Below the pieces are notes generated by a model. It worked only from the letters and a program-made list of their open reading frames with translations, did no database searches and was not told the DNA's origin. From the NCBI GenBank assembly GCA_028023455.1, contig JAQFVV010012441.1, positions 1,795,911 to 1,859,910 on the forward strand: a stretch of DNA of 64,000 bases, written 5' to 3'. Of this stretch, positions 34,690 through 46,100 are shown in pieces. The position numbers were made by a program, and so were the translations under genes. The stretch comes from Epiperipatus broadwayi (Eukaryota > Onychophora > Udeonychophora > Euonychophora > Peripatidae). Numbering within the stretch: position 1 is the first letter of the stretch; each line of letters opens with the position of its first letter.

Positions 34690-36925
34690 CTAATTCATCA
34701 TCATCAATAGTAGTCTGTCCAATAGACAGGTCCAGAGAGTAGTCACTACATCAGTTCATCCATTCTTCCATTCCATTCTCTTCCTTGCCCACTTCCTCAA
34801 TTCCACATAACCCCTTCCATCTCGTATATCATCCAATAATGTCAATCTCTTCTGTCCTTTCTTTTTATTTCCACTCACCATTCCTTCTAAAACATCTTTC
34901 ATTAAACTATAATCTTTTCTTAGTATATGTCCAATCCAGTTTCTCTTTCTCTCTTTGATACTTTCAATCAATCTTCTTTCCTCATTAACCCTTTTCAAAA
35001 CTTCTTCATTTGTTATTTTATTCACCCAACTGATTTTTTCCATTTTTCTCCATGTCCACATCTCAAAAGCTTCCAGTCATTTCTTAATTCTATTACTCAA
35101 TGTCCATTTCTCACAACCATACATTAATACACTCCACACATAACATTTAATTAATCTTTTCCTTAATTCTCTTTCCATAGGTCCACAAAATATCTTCTTT
35201 CTTTTTACAAATGTCACCTTTGCCAATGCTATTCTTCTTTTAACTTCATCTTCACTTCTTCCATCCTCACTCAACCAACAACCCAAATATCTAAATCCCT
35301 TCACCTGCTGCACCATGTCATCATGGATTCCAATTTGCAGTCTTTTTGCATCTCTCCCTATCCATAAACACTTAGTCTTTTCAATAGTAATCTTCATTCC
35401 ATATGCCATACATCCTTCTTCCAACCTTTTCTTTCTCAGCAATAAGAGCCATATCATCTGCAAATCTTATACACTTTATTACTCTCCCTCCAACATTTGC
35501 TCCTCCACAGTCCAAATAATTATTTAGCATATCTTCTAAATAAATATTAAACAAAACAGGTGACATACTACATCCTTGCCTAACTCCACTTTCTATATTC
35601 ACTTCATCAGTCTCATTACATCCAAATCTAACTCTTATTCTTTGACCATTATACATATTCCATATCAATCATCTTTCTTTCCAGAATACTCCTTTATCTC
35701 TTAAGATAGACATCAGTTTATCCCAGCTTACTCTATCAAATGCCTTTTCTAAATCTGCAAAACATATACCAATTCCTTTATCTCTTTCAATATATCTTTC
35801 TGCAATTGTTCTAACAATACCAATAGCATCTCTTGTGCTTTTCCTTTCCGAAAACCAAACTGTTCTTCAGCAATATAATAGTCAACCTTCCCATAAATCC
35901 TTTGAGTTAAAATCCTCAATAACACCTTAGAAACATGAGACAATACACTTATTGTCCTATACTCTTCACATTTAACAGCTTTCTTCTTTTTAGCAATTGG
36001 AATCACTATAGTTCTTAAAAAATCTTCAGGCCAAACTCCACTATTATATATCAAATTGCAAAGTCCAACTATTTCCTTCATAGTAAATTCTCTCATTTCT
36101 CTCAAAAATTCTATAGGTACTGCATCAAATCCAATAGCCTTACCATTCTCCATTTGTGTGATTGCCTTTCTTACTTCATCTGGCAGTATGTCCATACCTC
36201 TATCATCCATTGCAACATCTTCTTCATTTTCAAGTTCATAACTAATTAAATTATTTCCTCTACTAAACAGATACCGAATATATTCTTCCCATCTTTTTAA
36301 TATATCATTACTATCGGTTAACCTTCTTCCATTCTTATCTGTAATCTCACTTGCTACCCATGTCTTTTTCTCCCAAGAAATACTTTGTATTCTATCAAAT
36401 GCTAGATCATATCTTTTCATCTGTTGAAACCTTTCTATCTCTTTACATTCTTGCTCCAACCACTTTTCTTTTGCTAAATCTGTTTCTCTTCTTAATTCAT
36501 TATTAAATTTCCTATATTCCTTTTGCCCTTCCTCAGTATTTACATTCTTCCACCATCTCCGCACTTTCATCTTTTCCAACATACATTCAGTTATCCAAGG
36601 TCTTTTAGCTTTTCTCGCATGAATAATACCTATTTCATTTTTTGCTATTTTCAAGAATCCCTCTTTAATTCTATTCCAACACTCATCAGAGCTATTAATA
36701 TAGTTCCCATCCTGAACAATTCTTTTAAATTCATTTTCACATATCAAACCAAATTTTCCTTTTTCCATTTGTCTCAATTTATCCAAGTTCCATCTTGTGT
36801 ATCTTTTCCCTCTTTTAATTCTTTTTAAACTTAACTTTAATTTAGCCATCACCAAATTATGATCTGAATCTATATCAGCACCTGGCAAAGCATGTGAACC
36901 CTTAACAACATTCTAATTAGCTTTT
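34690..36925 (-). pseudogene. RTE-type LINE, nearly complete RT, few lesions
   Basis: Minus-strand frames give, in order: LPGADIDSDHNLVMAKLKLS (end of the APE endonuclease) from 36915; ITDKNGRRLTDSNDILKRWE; MENGKAIGFDAVPIEFLREM (pre-palm); AKKKKAVKCEEYRTISVLSH; AEEQFGFRKGKA; VRQGCSMSPVLFNIYLEDML near 35580 (motif B); IRFADDMALIAEKEK near 35460 (FADD, motif C); FRYLGCWLSEDGRSEDE; LMYGCEKWTLSNR; WIGHILRKDYSLMKD near 34930; ending in KRMEWKNG at 34756. Lesions are a frameshift near 35760 that interrupts the palm, a TGA near 35670 (probably a decayed CGA), a frameshift near 35425, and one near 35065. The 3' end carries GATGATGATG (minus, about 34705-34696), an RTE-like tail. Truncated 5' within the endonuclease. 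Confidence 0.87.
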
Positions 36926-36929
36926 CATT

Positions 36930-37140
36930 TCTTTAATAATCTAATTATTCTCTCACCATATATCTGATACTTTCTAATTAATCTCAATTAATGAATTCAT
37001 GCTTCACTATGTGTTCTGAGCATTTGTCCAAATCTCAGATCCATAAATTAGTACTGACAAAACACATTTAATAATTTATTTTTTGTGTTTCAGATTAGGT
37101 ACTGAGAAATAAATCTCCTATTAAAATATGATAGCACTTG
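36930..37140 (-). pseudogene. RTE C-terminal fragment
   Basis: The minus strand reads NKLLN (near 37076), then CVLSVLIYGSEIWTNAQNT at about 37070-37010, the conserved TYGSExWT block of RTE proteins (compare CVLPVLTYGSETWT at 24085-24125). It lies directly upstream of the endonuclease end of the copy at 34690-36925, in the wrong order for one element, so it is a separate insertion. Confidence 0.6.
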
Positions 37141-37564
37141 TTTTTTGCCTTCAGCAACACTTAATTTACAATCAATATAATTTTGATATGACTTATATTT
37201 TAAAGATTATACAGAATTGTCCGATTATAAAAAATATATATTTATCAAGTATTAATCATTATTTTTTTTAGAAAACTGAAAAGAATATTATTTTACATTA
37301 CATTCATCATTAAATGCAGTAATTTTTTTTTTTTTAAGTTTTTAGTCATAATATTTTGAAATGTCCGGGCGTATAAAACTGTATATGTAAATAAAAGGTT
37401 ATTTATTTTTGTAAATACGCATGGTTTTATTTTTTTTAATAACATTCTTTTTATTAAAGAAATTTACTCTAGAAATTCATTGGAAAGACCGTCCCAAAAT
37501 TATAGATTGAAATAGAATAGAATTTGTGTGCAAATAAAGCTACTTATATACAAATTATTCCCCG
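37141..37564. other. AT-rich filler
   Basis: T- and A-runs and no supportable feature. Confidence 0.4.
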
Positions 37565-37690
37565 GTAAGTGGAAAAGAGGGAGGAAACAGCTAAAATGGT
37601 TAGACTGGACTAAAGTTAGTGTTGGTTTGATGTGATAACAGATCAGCAGCAAAGAATGATCAATGGTGGACTGGTAGATCGACTAGCAGT
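37565..37690 (+). pseudogene. LINE C-terminal tail fragment
   Basis: The frame reads GKRGRKQLKWLDWTKVSVGL, then (with stops) QISSKE and SMVDW. It resembles the Gly-Arg-x-x-x-x-Trp-Leu-Asp...Trp tail of LINE proteins of the RTE/CR1 type. Short and decayed. Confidence 0.4.
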
Positions 37691-38439
37691 GGTTAAGTTT
37701 AAAGTGGAGTAGTTGCAAGTCAGAAGCAGTTATTTGTTTGTGTATTGAAAACGTTATTACCAGCGAAGAGTAATTAACTGAAGCTTGACCCAAACCGCAA
37801 GAGACAAGTTTGAAACGGGGATGGTTAATATATAACGCAAAAATTGTGTATGCTGGTATTGTGAACTTTAATAGATTTATTCTGTGTTTCAAAAGACATT
37901 TGATTTGAAAGCACAAATAATTAATATCCGAATTACTCCTGGTGTGAAAGAAGACTATTTTCACAAAGGAAAATAAATAGCATATGAATATTAATAGGCT
38001 ATTATCTTTATCGTATTATTATCTGTTATTAAATAAATCTTATTATACATACATTTCGAAGTATATTGTTTCTTTATTTAGCTCACTGACTGGTTTTTAG
38101 AGACCCTCAGGACATAGCAGTTTTCATTGATGAAAGTCAATATCAATATCATCTTTGATCAGCGATTTGTAAAAGTTGTTGTAAACCATTCTATTATATA
38201 GTAACCCTATGAAATATGAGAAGATGTATATTAAAAGTTAACATGAAGAAATTGAAAGCAATATGCACTTCTCATTAACTTCTGTATTATTGAGATAATT
38301 AACTTTGTTTTTTTTTATGCGAGAGCCACCTATTCCTAACTAATTTGAGTAATCTCGTCATTTCTGAAGGCCAATAGATAGGTAATATTTTAAGAATAAA
38401 TAGTTCACTTGGGAGAAGGAAAACTAGAATGACAACACT
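37691..38439. other. intron, no gene
   Basis: AT-rich sequence. A minus-strand frame at 37964-37683 has no motif. Confidence 0.35.
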
Positions 38440-38735
38440 AGAAAATATGAATAGACTATGTTGGCTGGAATGATCGGAAGTATTTTGATAAGAAAATAAA
38501 CAGATACTGTGTTTATCATGATAGAACTAAGAAGCTAATACAAAGATAGTCTAAACGTAATGATAGATGACAGTTAATGTACAACTGAAATCTTAAACTA
38601 GATCTCTAGATAATGAGATGGTTCTATAAAAAACTACATGTTAAAAGGAGGAATGCGTTAAAAAACTCAATGGAATTGTGAAGAGAAGCTATGAATCAAA
38701 ATAACTGTATTCAACAAGTAGATACTTTTATAGTG
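38440..38735 (+). pseudogene. strongly decayed RTE 3' end
   Basis: Short in-order similarities to 24290-24480: LKS-T-SLDNE for the ILNWIARD region, KRRNALKNS for the RPRKRPH region, and REAMNQN for the MWRREAKD region, all with stops. The order and spacing support homology, but only weakly. Confidence 0.4.
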
Positions 38736-39855
38736 AATTAGTAATGATTTATGCTGCGTATCCGGGAGTAAATGCAAATTAGTCGGATCGCAATTAACAA
38801 ACAACACAAATAAAATAAATATGAATTTATTTTATTCATATATATATACTGGTATCATAAATATATCTATATATACTGGTGAATGAATCTACAGTACATA
38901 TTAATCTTTGAGGAGACAGTCTTTAACGAAAATATATTTTGTAGTGTATATTTTATTTCTATATTCACATTACTTTATAATAAGAAAATCAGCATCTGAT
39001 TTTCGATACTTCTACACACACGCTTATTTCGTCTGGTGCTGCTTTTTAGGTGTGAGTTCTACATATATGTAGTTATTTTGCATTAATAATTTAAATAGTC
39101 CATGCTAATTTTTATAAATTTTGCTAGAGTGAATAATGGAATAATTATGGAAGTGTTGTGCGGTATTATTTTCTGTAATAAACTTTTTTACATTAACAAT
39201 ATCATATATATTTAAGTTTAAAATGAAATTAATTATTTCTAATGCAAATGGTGAAGGTAAGCGGAAAGGGAAGAATCACATGATACTTTGATATTTTTTT
39301 ATTATGTAACAAATCTTTCTCTGATCTTTTTTTTTTTTAATTTAAAAAATTCACAGCTTTCGGTATCTTTTCAGATATTTATTACTTAACAGCAATTGCA
39401 TCACTTGTCTAAATTAGTCGAGATTTTTTCTCCTCTTAATATATATAAGTACTTCAAATAAAATTTATTTTAATTTCAGATAAAAACTTTATTTACATTT
39501 GCAGGGAGTTGCGATTAAGACTTTAGATTCATTATTAACTTTTGTGTTTTGTCTGTTAAATATTTATAGCGTTAAGTTAGATCGGTGATCTGCAGTGACC
39601 TCAGGATAATGAGATTATCTTTGCTCCATTGATCATTGTTTGTTATTGCTTTTGAAAAAATACAATAGCACATAGTACTATTTTTTTTCTATATAGATGT
39701 AATTTATAATTGTAATTAAATATTTGAACATATTATTGCTCAGAATTTCTTTAAAAATTCTTGCACCGGAAGTGGTAAAGCTAATTTTGTGATGCGTGTA
39801 TTCCGAAGTCTAGAATCACCGGTGGATTTTTGTAAAGATTGGATAAAATATTGAT
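38736..39855. other. intron, no gene
   Basis: AT-rich. A short palindromic TA region lies near 38838-38870. Nothing is recognised. Confidence 0.4.
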
Positions 39856-39870
39856 AAAAGCTGTAATGCT

Positions 39871-39973
39871 GTCTTACATTGGTGGTCGAGAGGTCAGCGC
39901 GACTGCCTTGCACTTGCAGGCAGTTGCCCCGGTTGCGGGTTCGCGTCCCGGCCGATGCTATGACACTTAAAAA
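39871..39973 (+). repeat. tRNA-derived SINE (family S), copy 1
   Basis: A-box-like TGGTCGAGAGGTCAGCGC and B-box GGGTTCGCGTCC form a pol III promoter. The element is little more than a tRNA-like body, a short ATGCTATGACACTT tail and poly(A). A 15-bp target-site duplication, AAAAGCTGTAATGCT, lies at 39856-39870 and 39974-39988, the mark of LINE-mediated retroposition. Confidence 0.88.
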
Positions 39974-40374
39974 AAAAGCTGTAATGCTCTCATGATAAGG
40001 GGTCTGCATTTATCAAAAATGACTTATAATCTTTGTGTAATAGAATTATGTAACATTGGAATAATATTGAAAAATTGCTAAGACATTCCTTAGTAAAAAA
40101 AAAAAAAAAAAGCGTTTAAAATTGTTTGAAAGATGTCAGTTTTCATTTATTATTCGAGAATAAATCCCAACGCTTAATGATAAGATTAGGGTAACATTGA
40201 TAAATGTGTAACCTAATCCTTATGATGGTTCTCAAACCGATACTTCACTATATGGGCTACGCATGAGGGTCTTCATCTTGGAAAATGACACAATGTTGTG
40301 TGAAAAAATATTTGCCTCATGAGAAGAATTTGGTCTCTCTGAAATTATCAAATAGTTCATAGACAAAACTAACA

Positions 40375-40490
40375 AACGTGTCTTGCATTGATGGTCGAGA
40401 GGTCAGCGCGACTGCCTTGCACTAGCAGGCAGTTGGCCGGGTTACGGGTTCGCGTCCTGGCCGATGCTATGACACTTTAAAAAAAAAAAA
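40375..40490 (+). repeat. tRNA-derived SINE (family S), copy 2
   Basis: Same body as 39871-39973 with few substitutions (GTCGAGAGGTCAGCGCGACT core). Flanked by AAAACTAACA at 40365-40374 and 40487-40496, the right copy overlapping the poly(A). Confidence 0.86.
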
Positions 40491-40496
40491 CTAACA

Positions 40497-41084
40497 TAAA
40501 GCATGAAACCAGTCTGGGGAAAGAGATTTAAGTGATTATCGTTAACACAAGCTTACAATAAATTATTTTAAAATAAAAAAAGTAGAAATACTTCAGTATG
40601 CAAGTTTCATTCAATAATGAGTTGCTTAGACTAAATAAGTGCTATATGGCTTTAAATCTTGACAGTTTCTGAGACAGTACTTCACAATTAAGTTTATTTT
40701 GGCAATGATAATACACAAATCTTTCTAGTCATGAAAAATGTATTCATGATTGACTTACCAAACAACATGTTTCCAGGCAGGCGTACATTGTTAATATAGT
40801 CTAAGATTATTTGTTTAATACTGACTTTTGTGACTTAGTTGTTGCTTTATTAGTGTTCTTCTTATTAATTAGGATTAAAATATATAGGAAAGTTGGAGGT
40901 CAGGGTGGTATTTTTCGTGTAGTTGATGAATTTCTAGGTAAATTGATGATTTATACAGGTAATTATTCTATAAATTCTGTTAACCATCAATTTATTCAGG
41001 TGGATATAAATTTTCAACATAATTTAGCTCATATAGTCCTTCTAAATTCTTTTCTTCCTCCTCTGTTTTTGCTGTCTTCATATA
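40497..41084. other. intron with an unrecognised plus-strand frame
   Basis: An open frame from 40811 runs into the palindromic cluster. Its part before 41060 includes KVGGQGGIFRVVDEFLGKL but resembles no family I know. I do not call it a gene. Confidence 0.3.
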
Positions 41085-41510
41085 TAATATTGAAATTTAA
41101 AAATCTCACACATTTCACTTTTCAGCAAAAAAAACTTTTTATTATTGATTACAGTTTCAACTGTACCATTCAGTCTTTATCAGATCTTAATCTATTCTTT
41201 CAAATGTCCTCCATTTTACTAGAGTAAAATAAAGGACATTTGAAAGAATAGATTAAGATCTGATTCTAGTAAAATGGAGGACATTTGATAGAATAGATTA
41301 AGATCTGATGAAGACTGCATGAAAAAAACTTTTATTATTGATTACAGTTTCGACTGTACCATGCAGTCTTCATCAGATCTTAATCTATTCTTTCAAATGT
41401 CCTCAGATCTGATGAAGACTGCATGGTACAGTCGAAACTGTAATCAATAATAAAAGTTTTTTTGCTGAAAAGTGAAATGTGTGAGATTTTTAAAATTCGA
41501 TATTATAATT
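41085..41510. repeat. palindromic cluster of Penelope-type terminal sequences
   Basis: Outer arms (about 41085-41183 and 41409-41506) are reverse complements (CACATTTCACTTTTCAGC against GCTGAAAAGTGAAATGTG). The same CTGATGA-x-GAAAC core occurs four times in alternating orientation: minus 41183-41154, plus 41305-41325 (truncated), minus 41376-41347, plus 41409-41438. A block TTGAAAGAATAGATTAAGAT is also repeated in both orientations. There is no coding sequence. It ends about 150 bp upstream of HPGD exon B. Confidence 0.78.
41409..41438 (+). ncRNA. hammerhead-like ribozyme core
   Basis: CTGATGA, then an extra A, a 5-bp stem (GACTG with CAGTC) around loop CATGGTA, then GAAAC. This is the catalytic core pattern of hammerhead ribozymes, which have been described at the ends of Penelope-like elements. 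A perfect reverse-complement copy lies at 41347-41376. The unpaired A after CTGATGA is not canonical, and a clear stem III plus cleavage site was not identified, so activity is uncertain. Confidence 0.5.
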
Positions 41511-41663
41511 TAGCTCAGCTAAATTATTTTTGATGTGCTAATTATTAAAGAACAACTATTATGATCAAGCAATACAATGTGTAACATTAAATAGAACATC
41601 CAAGCAGTATCTCTCATCTCATGGTTAATTTGAACTATTATTAAAGTATTTGTTTATTTCTAG

Positions 41664-41770
41664 GTGTATTCCAAGAAACAATGTCCAGGCTTGGTCAAAT
41701 AGATATTTTAATAAATAATGCTGGAGTCTTTGATGGCAATGAATGGGAAAAGCTCATAGACATCAATGTG
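41664..41770 (+). CDS. HPGD: 15-hydroxyprostaglandin dehydrogenase-like, internal exon B
   Basis: A 107-nt exon bounded by TTATTTCTAG and GTAAGC. Its first two bases complete the codon split at 10231 (phase 1) and it ends in phase 0. It encodes VFQETMSRLGQIDILINNAG, then VFDGNEWEKLIDINV. IDILINNAG is the beta-4 NNAG motif that stabilises the SDR core. The Asn of IDINV aligns with the catalytic-tetrad Asn of classical SDRs (QINLV in human 15-PGDH). The Trp-Glu-Lys spacing between them also matches 15-PGDH rather than generic SDRs. It lies 31.4 kb downstream of exon A. Confidence 0.92.
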
Positions 41771-42000
41771 GTAAGCTAAAAGTTAAATCTTTTTGAATGT
41801 ATAAAGAAAAAATATTGGCATATTTTAAATTAAAATAGTCGTAGATTTACAGATGATAAACATTAAAATATAAATAGAAATTTTCATTTAATAATGTAGA
41901 TAAAATTTTCGGCCATGGGTACCTAACATTATATAGCCTTGATTAGCTAAAAAAAATTATCTAGATTATTACATGAACATTTTTATTTATATTTTAATAT

Positions 42001-42248
42001 TTACATTTGTAAAGACTTGAATCTTTTTTTAATTTTATATAGATAACTCATTTTAAGAGCAGCATATTTTTTTGTGAATGTTCTGTAAAATTGTTGTATT
42101 TCCAATTTTAACACATTTATAGTATTTACTGTCTGACTAAAACTCTTATAATAATCTGAATATGAAGTTAAAAGTGGTTCTCTTTTTAACTTAGCATGGT
42201 TCAGACATTCATTGACATTGCTAGATTGCAAGCTAAAACCATACTTTC
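42001..42248 (-). CDS. candidate terminal exon of an unrecognised minus-strand gene
   Basis: On the minus strand ACTATTTTTATTTCAG (AG at 42250-42249) is followed by 82 codons with no stop until TAA at 42003-42001, then AATAAA within about 25 bases. The protein is hydrophilic and mixed in composition (SGKYGFSLQSSNVNECLNHA, then YYKSFSQTVNTINVLKLEIQ), ending KKRFKSLQM. It has none of the RT, GIY-YIG or transposase motifs seen elsewhere. A nested gene on the opposite strand of HPGD intron 2, or an element ORF, are both possible. The frame also stays open upstream to 42279. Confidence 0.3.
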
Positions 42249-42456
42249 CTGAAATAAAAATAGTATTGCCCCGGACCACTTTATGTTACAAAATGAACCT
42301 CTTTTAAATTAATACTCAGCTTACAGTAAGAGTAATAGTTATATTGTAGATTATATTCATATACATATTTATTTTTTATTATGGTATATTTAATATTGCA
42401 GTTTATTTCAGTGTATTTTGATTATGCTTACAAATATGTATAACAGCTTTCATAGT

Positions 42457-42564
42457 TCAAAACAGGCAAAACTCTCTATACCTAGTGCCACTTAGTAAAA
42501 GCCAGAGTAATCAATGTTGCTTGCATTAAGTGGCAATACATATAGAGAGTTTTGCCTGTTTTGA
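42457..42564. repeat. 108-bp MITE, family B, perfect 24-bp terminal repeats
   Basis: Left end 42457-42480 and right end 42541-42564 are exact reverse complements (ends TCAAAACAGGCAAAACTCTC). The interior also pairs (TAGTGCCACTTA with TAAGTGGCAATA). Larger relatives lie at 49806-50014 and 58656-58956. Confidence 0.85.
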
Positions 42565-42991
42565 TAACAGTTAAGAGCAAGCATAAGAAATAGTGATCAT
42601 GTGATGTTTATTAGCTTTATAGTTACTGCAGTATATATATACACACACACAAAAAAGTAAACATTGCCGGGCTTCCAACTTCCAGATGGGGTAAACATTT
42701 TATTCTTGTTTTAACTTCTAGCTAAGAATATCTACATACTCATTTAGTAATTAGTATCAAATGGGTAGCTTAATTGTCTACATTTAGCTATCAAAAAAAA
42801 AAAAAAGTCTTAAAGCTAAACAAAACATTAAATTTTCAGACAGTCTTTACTTAAATTCCAGGCCATGTGAATGGAAAATGGAGATTCTTTCTGTTTACAT
42901 GCATTATAATAATCCCTCACTGTCATTAACTTTTAATTTGCAAGTTTTTATTAACTAAGCAATTATTTATCTACCATGATGGTTTTATATG

Positions 42992-43139
42992 TAATAACAT
43001 AAGGAATCACTCTTAAACATGCACTGAATGAATTTGTGACATTGAGAATACTCTCACTTTTTAAACACAAGAAAGAAGTATTCCTCAGCATTATAAATTC
43101 ATACAGTGCATCCAGAGTGATTCCCTTAAGTTTTTATTA
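42992..43139. repeat. 148-bp MITE, family E
   Basis: Terminal inverted repeats of about 45 bp: TAATAACATAAGGAATCACT at the left, complemented at the right by AGTGATTCCCTTAAGTTTTT. Both carry GGAATCACTCT and ATGCACTG. No coding. Confidence 0.75.
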
Positions 43140-46100
43140 ATATTTAATATAAATTATTGTACTATCTATTAGCAGATGTTTACTAAAATTACCTATGTGT
43201 TCATTTCATCAAGAAAAATTGCATAAAAATTAATTTATTAAATATTTTCTTAAATTTTTAACTATCCTACTTATTTTAATTTTGTGTGTGCATGTGAAAT
43301 AAACATTAACAGATGTAAAAATACAAAAATAAGCATGGGTTTCTGTGTTTTAGGTATGTAAACATCCTACCCTCTATTGGCAATGACTTCAAGCAAGTTT
43401 TTTTCCTACAATCAACATATCAGCACTTATCTTCACTAATCCAAATTAATTCGAATTTTTACTCTCTAAATAACAATACTCAATAGTTACTAAATTGTCA
43501 ATAACTGCTGATGTTTTAGGTGAATTGATTATGGTATTAGTACTTTAAAAAATATGAAGCTTATTTTTGACCTAATATAATATTTCAAAGTTTGTCTAAT
43601 ACAGATTTTAAGTCTTATTAACTATTTCTGACATACATTCAAGAAAAAATAATGGCTATCTATACATGCTAAATATATATATATATTGAATAATTAATTG
43701 CTTTGCATAACAAGAAATTTGAGTACTAAAAACAGGAAAACAGCTGTGCTCTGTGAATCATAACCTCTAAACTCTTCTGATGAAGACATTCTGTTTTAAA
43801 GCAGGACTTTTAGAGTCAGACTTCCAGATACATTCAGAAATGATACTGTGTTTTTACTAACGATTTTGAAAAGCATTTATGAACTTTGAATTTAGAGTAT
43901 TTGGTATGAAAGCAATGATTAATCCCGAAATTTATTAGATATTACTGATTCTATGACTCAGTAAATCAAAAGATATGCATTTAACAATTTTTAAGAAAAG
44001 TATCTTTAAAAGCAAATGAACATGTCTTGAGTATGTGCCAACCTGTGCATATTAATAGAATAGCAAAGTGATAGATTTGAGGATTAAACATTTTTGCAGT
44101 CTGTTACTATTGGAAACGTCACATGATCTATCAACAGACTAATTTGATTTATTGTATTTGATTGTATGATTTAATTTTAGTAAAATGATTTACTCAAAAG
44201 CTAAAAGTTCCAAGATTAAAACTCAACTTATTACTTCTAATGTGAAAAACGTCAAATGCTTTCCTGAACTATTAATCCTCTGATTATATAACTAATAATT
44301 GGCTATGCAGTTTAACACAGTGGTTTTTTTACCTGTACCATTTAATACAATTTTGGAGCAACAAACTCTATAGCAAATATTTCTGGGATTGAAGCTAAAT
44401 CTGTTAAATTTTGTATAATAAAATGTCACCAGTTTACTCCTTTAGTGATGATTATGAGGATATAGAAACTTATCGAAAGCCCTAAACAACTTTAGTATTA
44501 CAATTGGCTCTTTATCTTCATCTTTAACTGCATTTCAGTGCATTTAAATATATTACTATTCATTTAAAGAGAAATTTCTGTTTCCATTACTATTGCAAAG
44601 ATAGATAATAAATCTAGAGACTTAAAGGTTCTTGAGTGGAAGCTTAACTTATCATTCACAACGCTCATACATCATATGACTTATTGAGCAAATTAATCTT
44701 TTTTTTAATACATTATAAAATTACAATTAATATTTTGGTTCCTAATATACTGGTTGGTGAATCACCTACTAGGCTAGAGAGTAATACAGGAAAATATAAA
44801 AGCTGTAATAGAAAGGATAGACGTTAAAAAGTCATTGAAATGTCATAGTTAATATCTGCTTTATTTCTTAAGATTTCTAAATAAAATAATAGACAATATG
44901 CAACAGTATAATTAAGTTATTATAACTGATTTCTAGTAAGTTGTACTGAATTTTTTACTTATAAAGAATGATTAATTAAATGGGAACCAGCTCTTTTACT
45001 ACTATTCTGTAATCTATTGTAGTGGTATTCCCATTTAGCGTGTTCCTGAATTTATTCAGGGCTTCATAGTTTACTTTTAATTGGAAAAACTGAAATTACT
45101 ACATGTAGTAATATTCAAATATATGTCAGATATTCATATTAATTCATTTTTTATATTAAAAGTAAAATTAACTTGTTTTTCTCATCAGCTAATTACTCTC
45201 TTATTATATAAACTACCCAATGAATCTCAACTTACAAATTTCACAAAAGTTAAACCATTCGTTAACTTGAAACCTCTGCCTAAAGAATAAATAATATTTG
45301 ATTAATAATATCTGATTTGAAATGTGAGTTGGCTACAAACTACAATGATTTAACTCTTGAATTAGTAGGGAGAGATATTGCATAGTTTAATGCAATTGTA
45401 TAATGCCAGATTATTGAGTGTTTAGTTTCCAACTCTAACACTTTCTGGATCAACTTGATTAGTTATTTGTTTCATTAGCTATATTTACATGAACATACTA
45501 TTTAAAAACAACTTTGAATTTTTATTTTTGTTTAGTCCATTTTATATTACCAATTGTAAAAATTGCAGATTGAAAGCCATCACGTGAGAATTATGGGTTG
45601 AGAAAAATTACAATATATTTTTTTACATTTTCCATTATGTTTTTTAGCATCAAACCTGGGATGAGAAGATTGGTTCTCACTGGGGAATTATGCATAAATA
45701 CCATAAATCATGCAGAGAAATGAGAGAAATTAGACTACTGGATCACACTGGTCATTTTGCTCTATGTCTTGGATTTTACTATTCATTGTTAAAGATTTAT
45801 TATTCCTGTTATTTTCAGATTTCTATGTAGTTTTTATTTCATTTAATGCTGTTATTTTTATATGTGAGTTCTATGTTGTAATATTTAATATAACAACTTT
45901 CGTAACTATGATTTATGATTGGAATTTGAGCACAAAATTTTGAAGATTGAAGGATTTTCAAGCATACTGGCCCATAGCCAATGCAATTATCTATACAATT
46001 ATTGGATAATAAACAGTTATTCAGCTACTATTACCTTTTAAGATAATGTATAAACAAAGAAAAAAAACCAAAGTGCCTAACATCTAGCAATTTATGATAT

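Noticed and set aside
34927-36828. Several plus-strand ORFs of 60-100 codons
   Set aside because: Antisense of the RTE copy on the minus strand; rich in Ser/Leu/Phe/Ile as expected for shadows.
39871-39973. Functional tRNA gene
   Set aside because: The poly(A) tail and target-site duplication show a retroposed SINE; the anticodon arm is irregular in this copy.
40811-41227. 138-codon ORF as a gene
   Set aside because: Its 3' third is made of the palindromic repeat cluster, and the rest has no motif or splice context.
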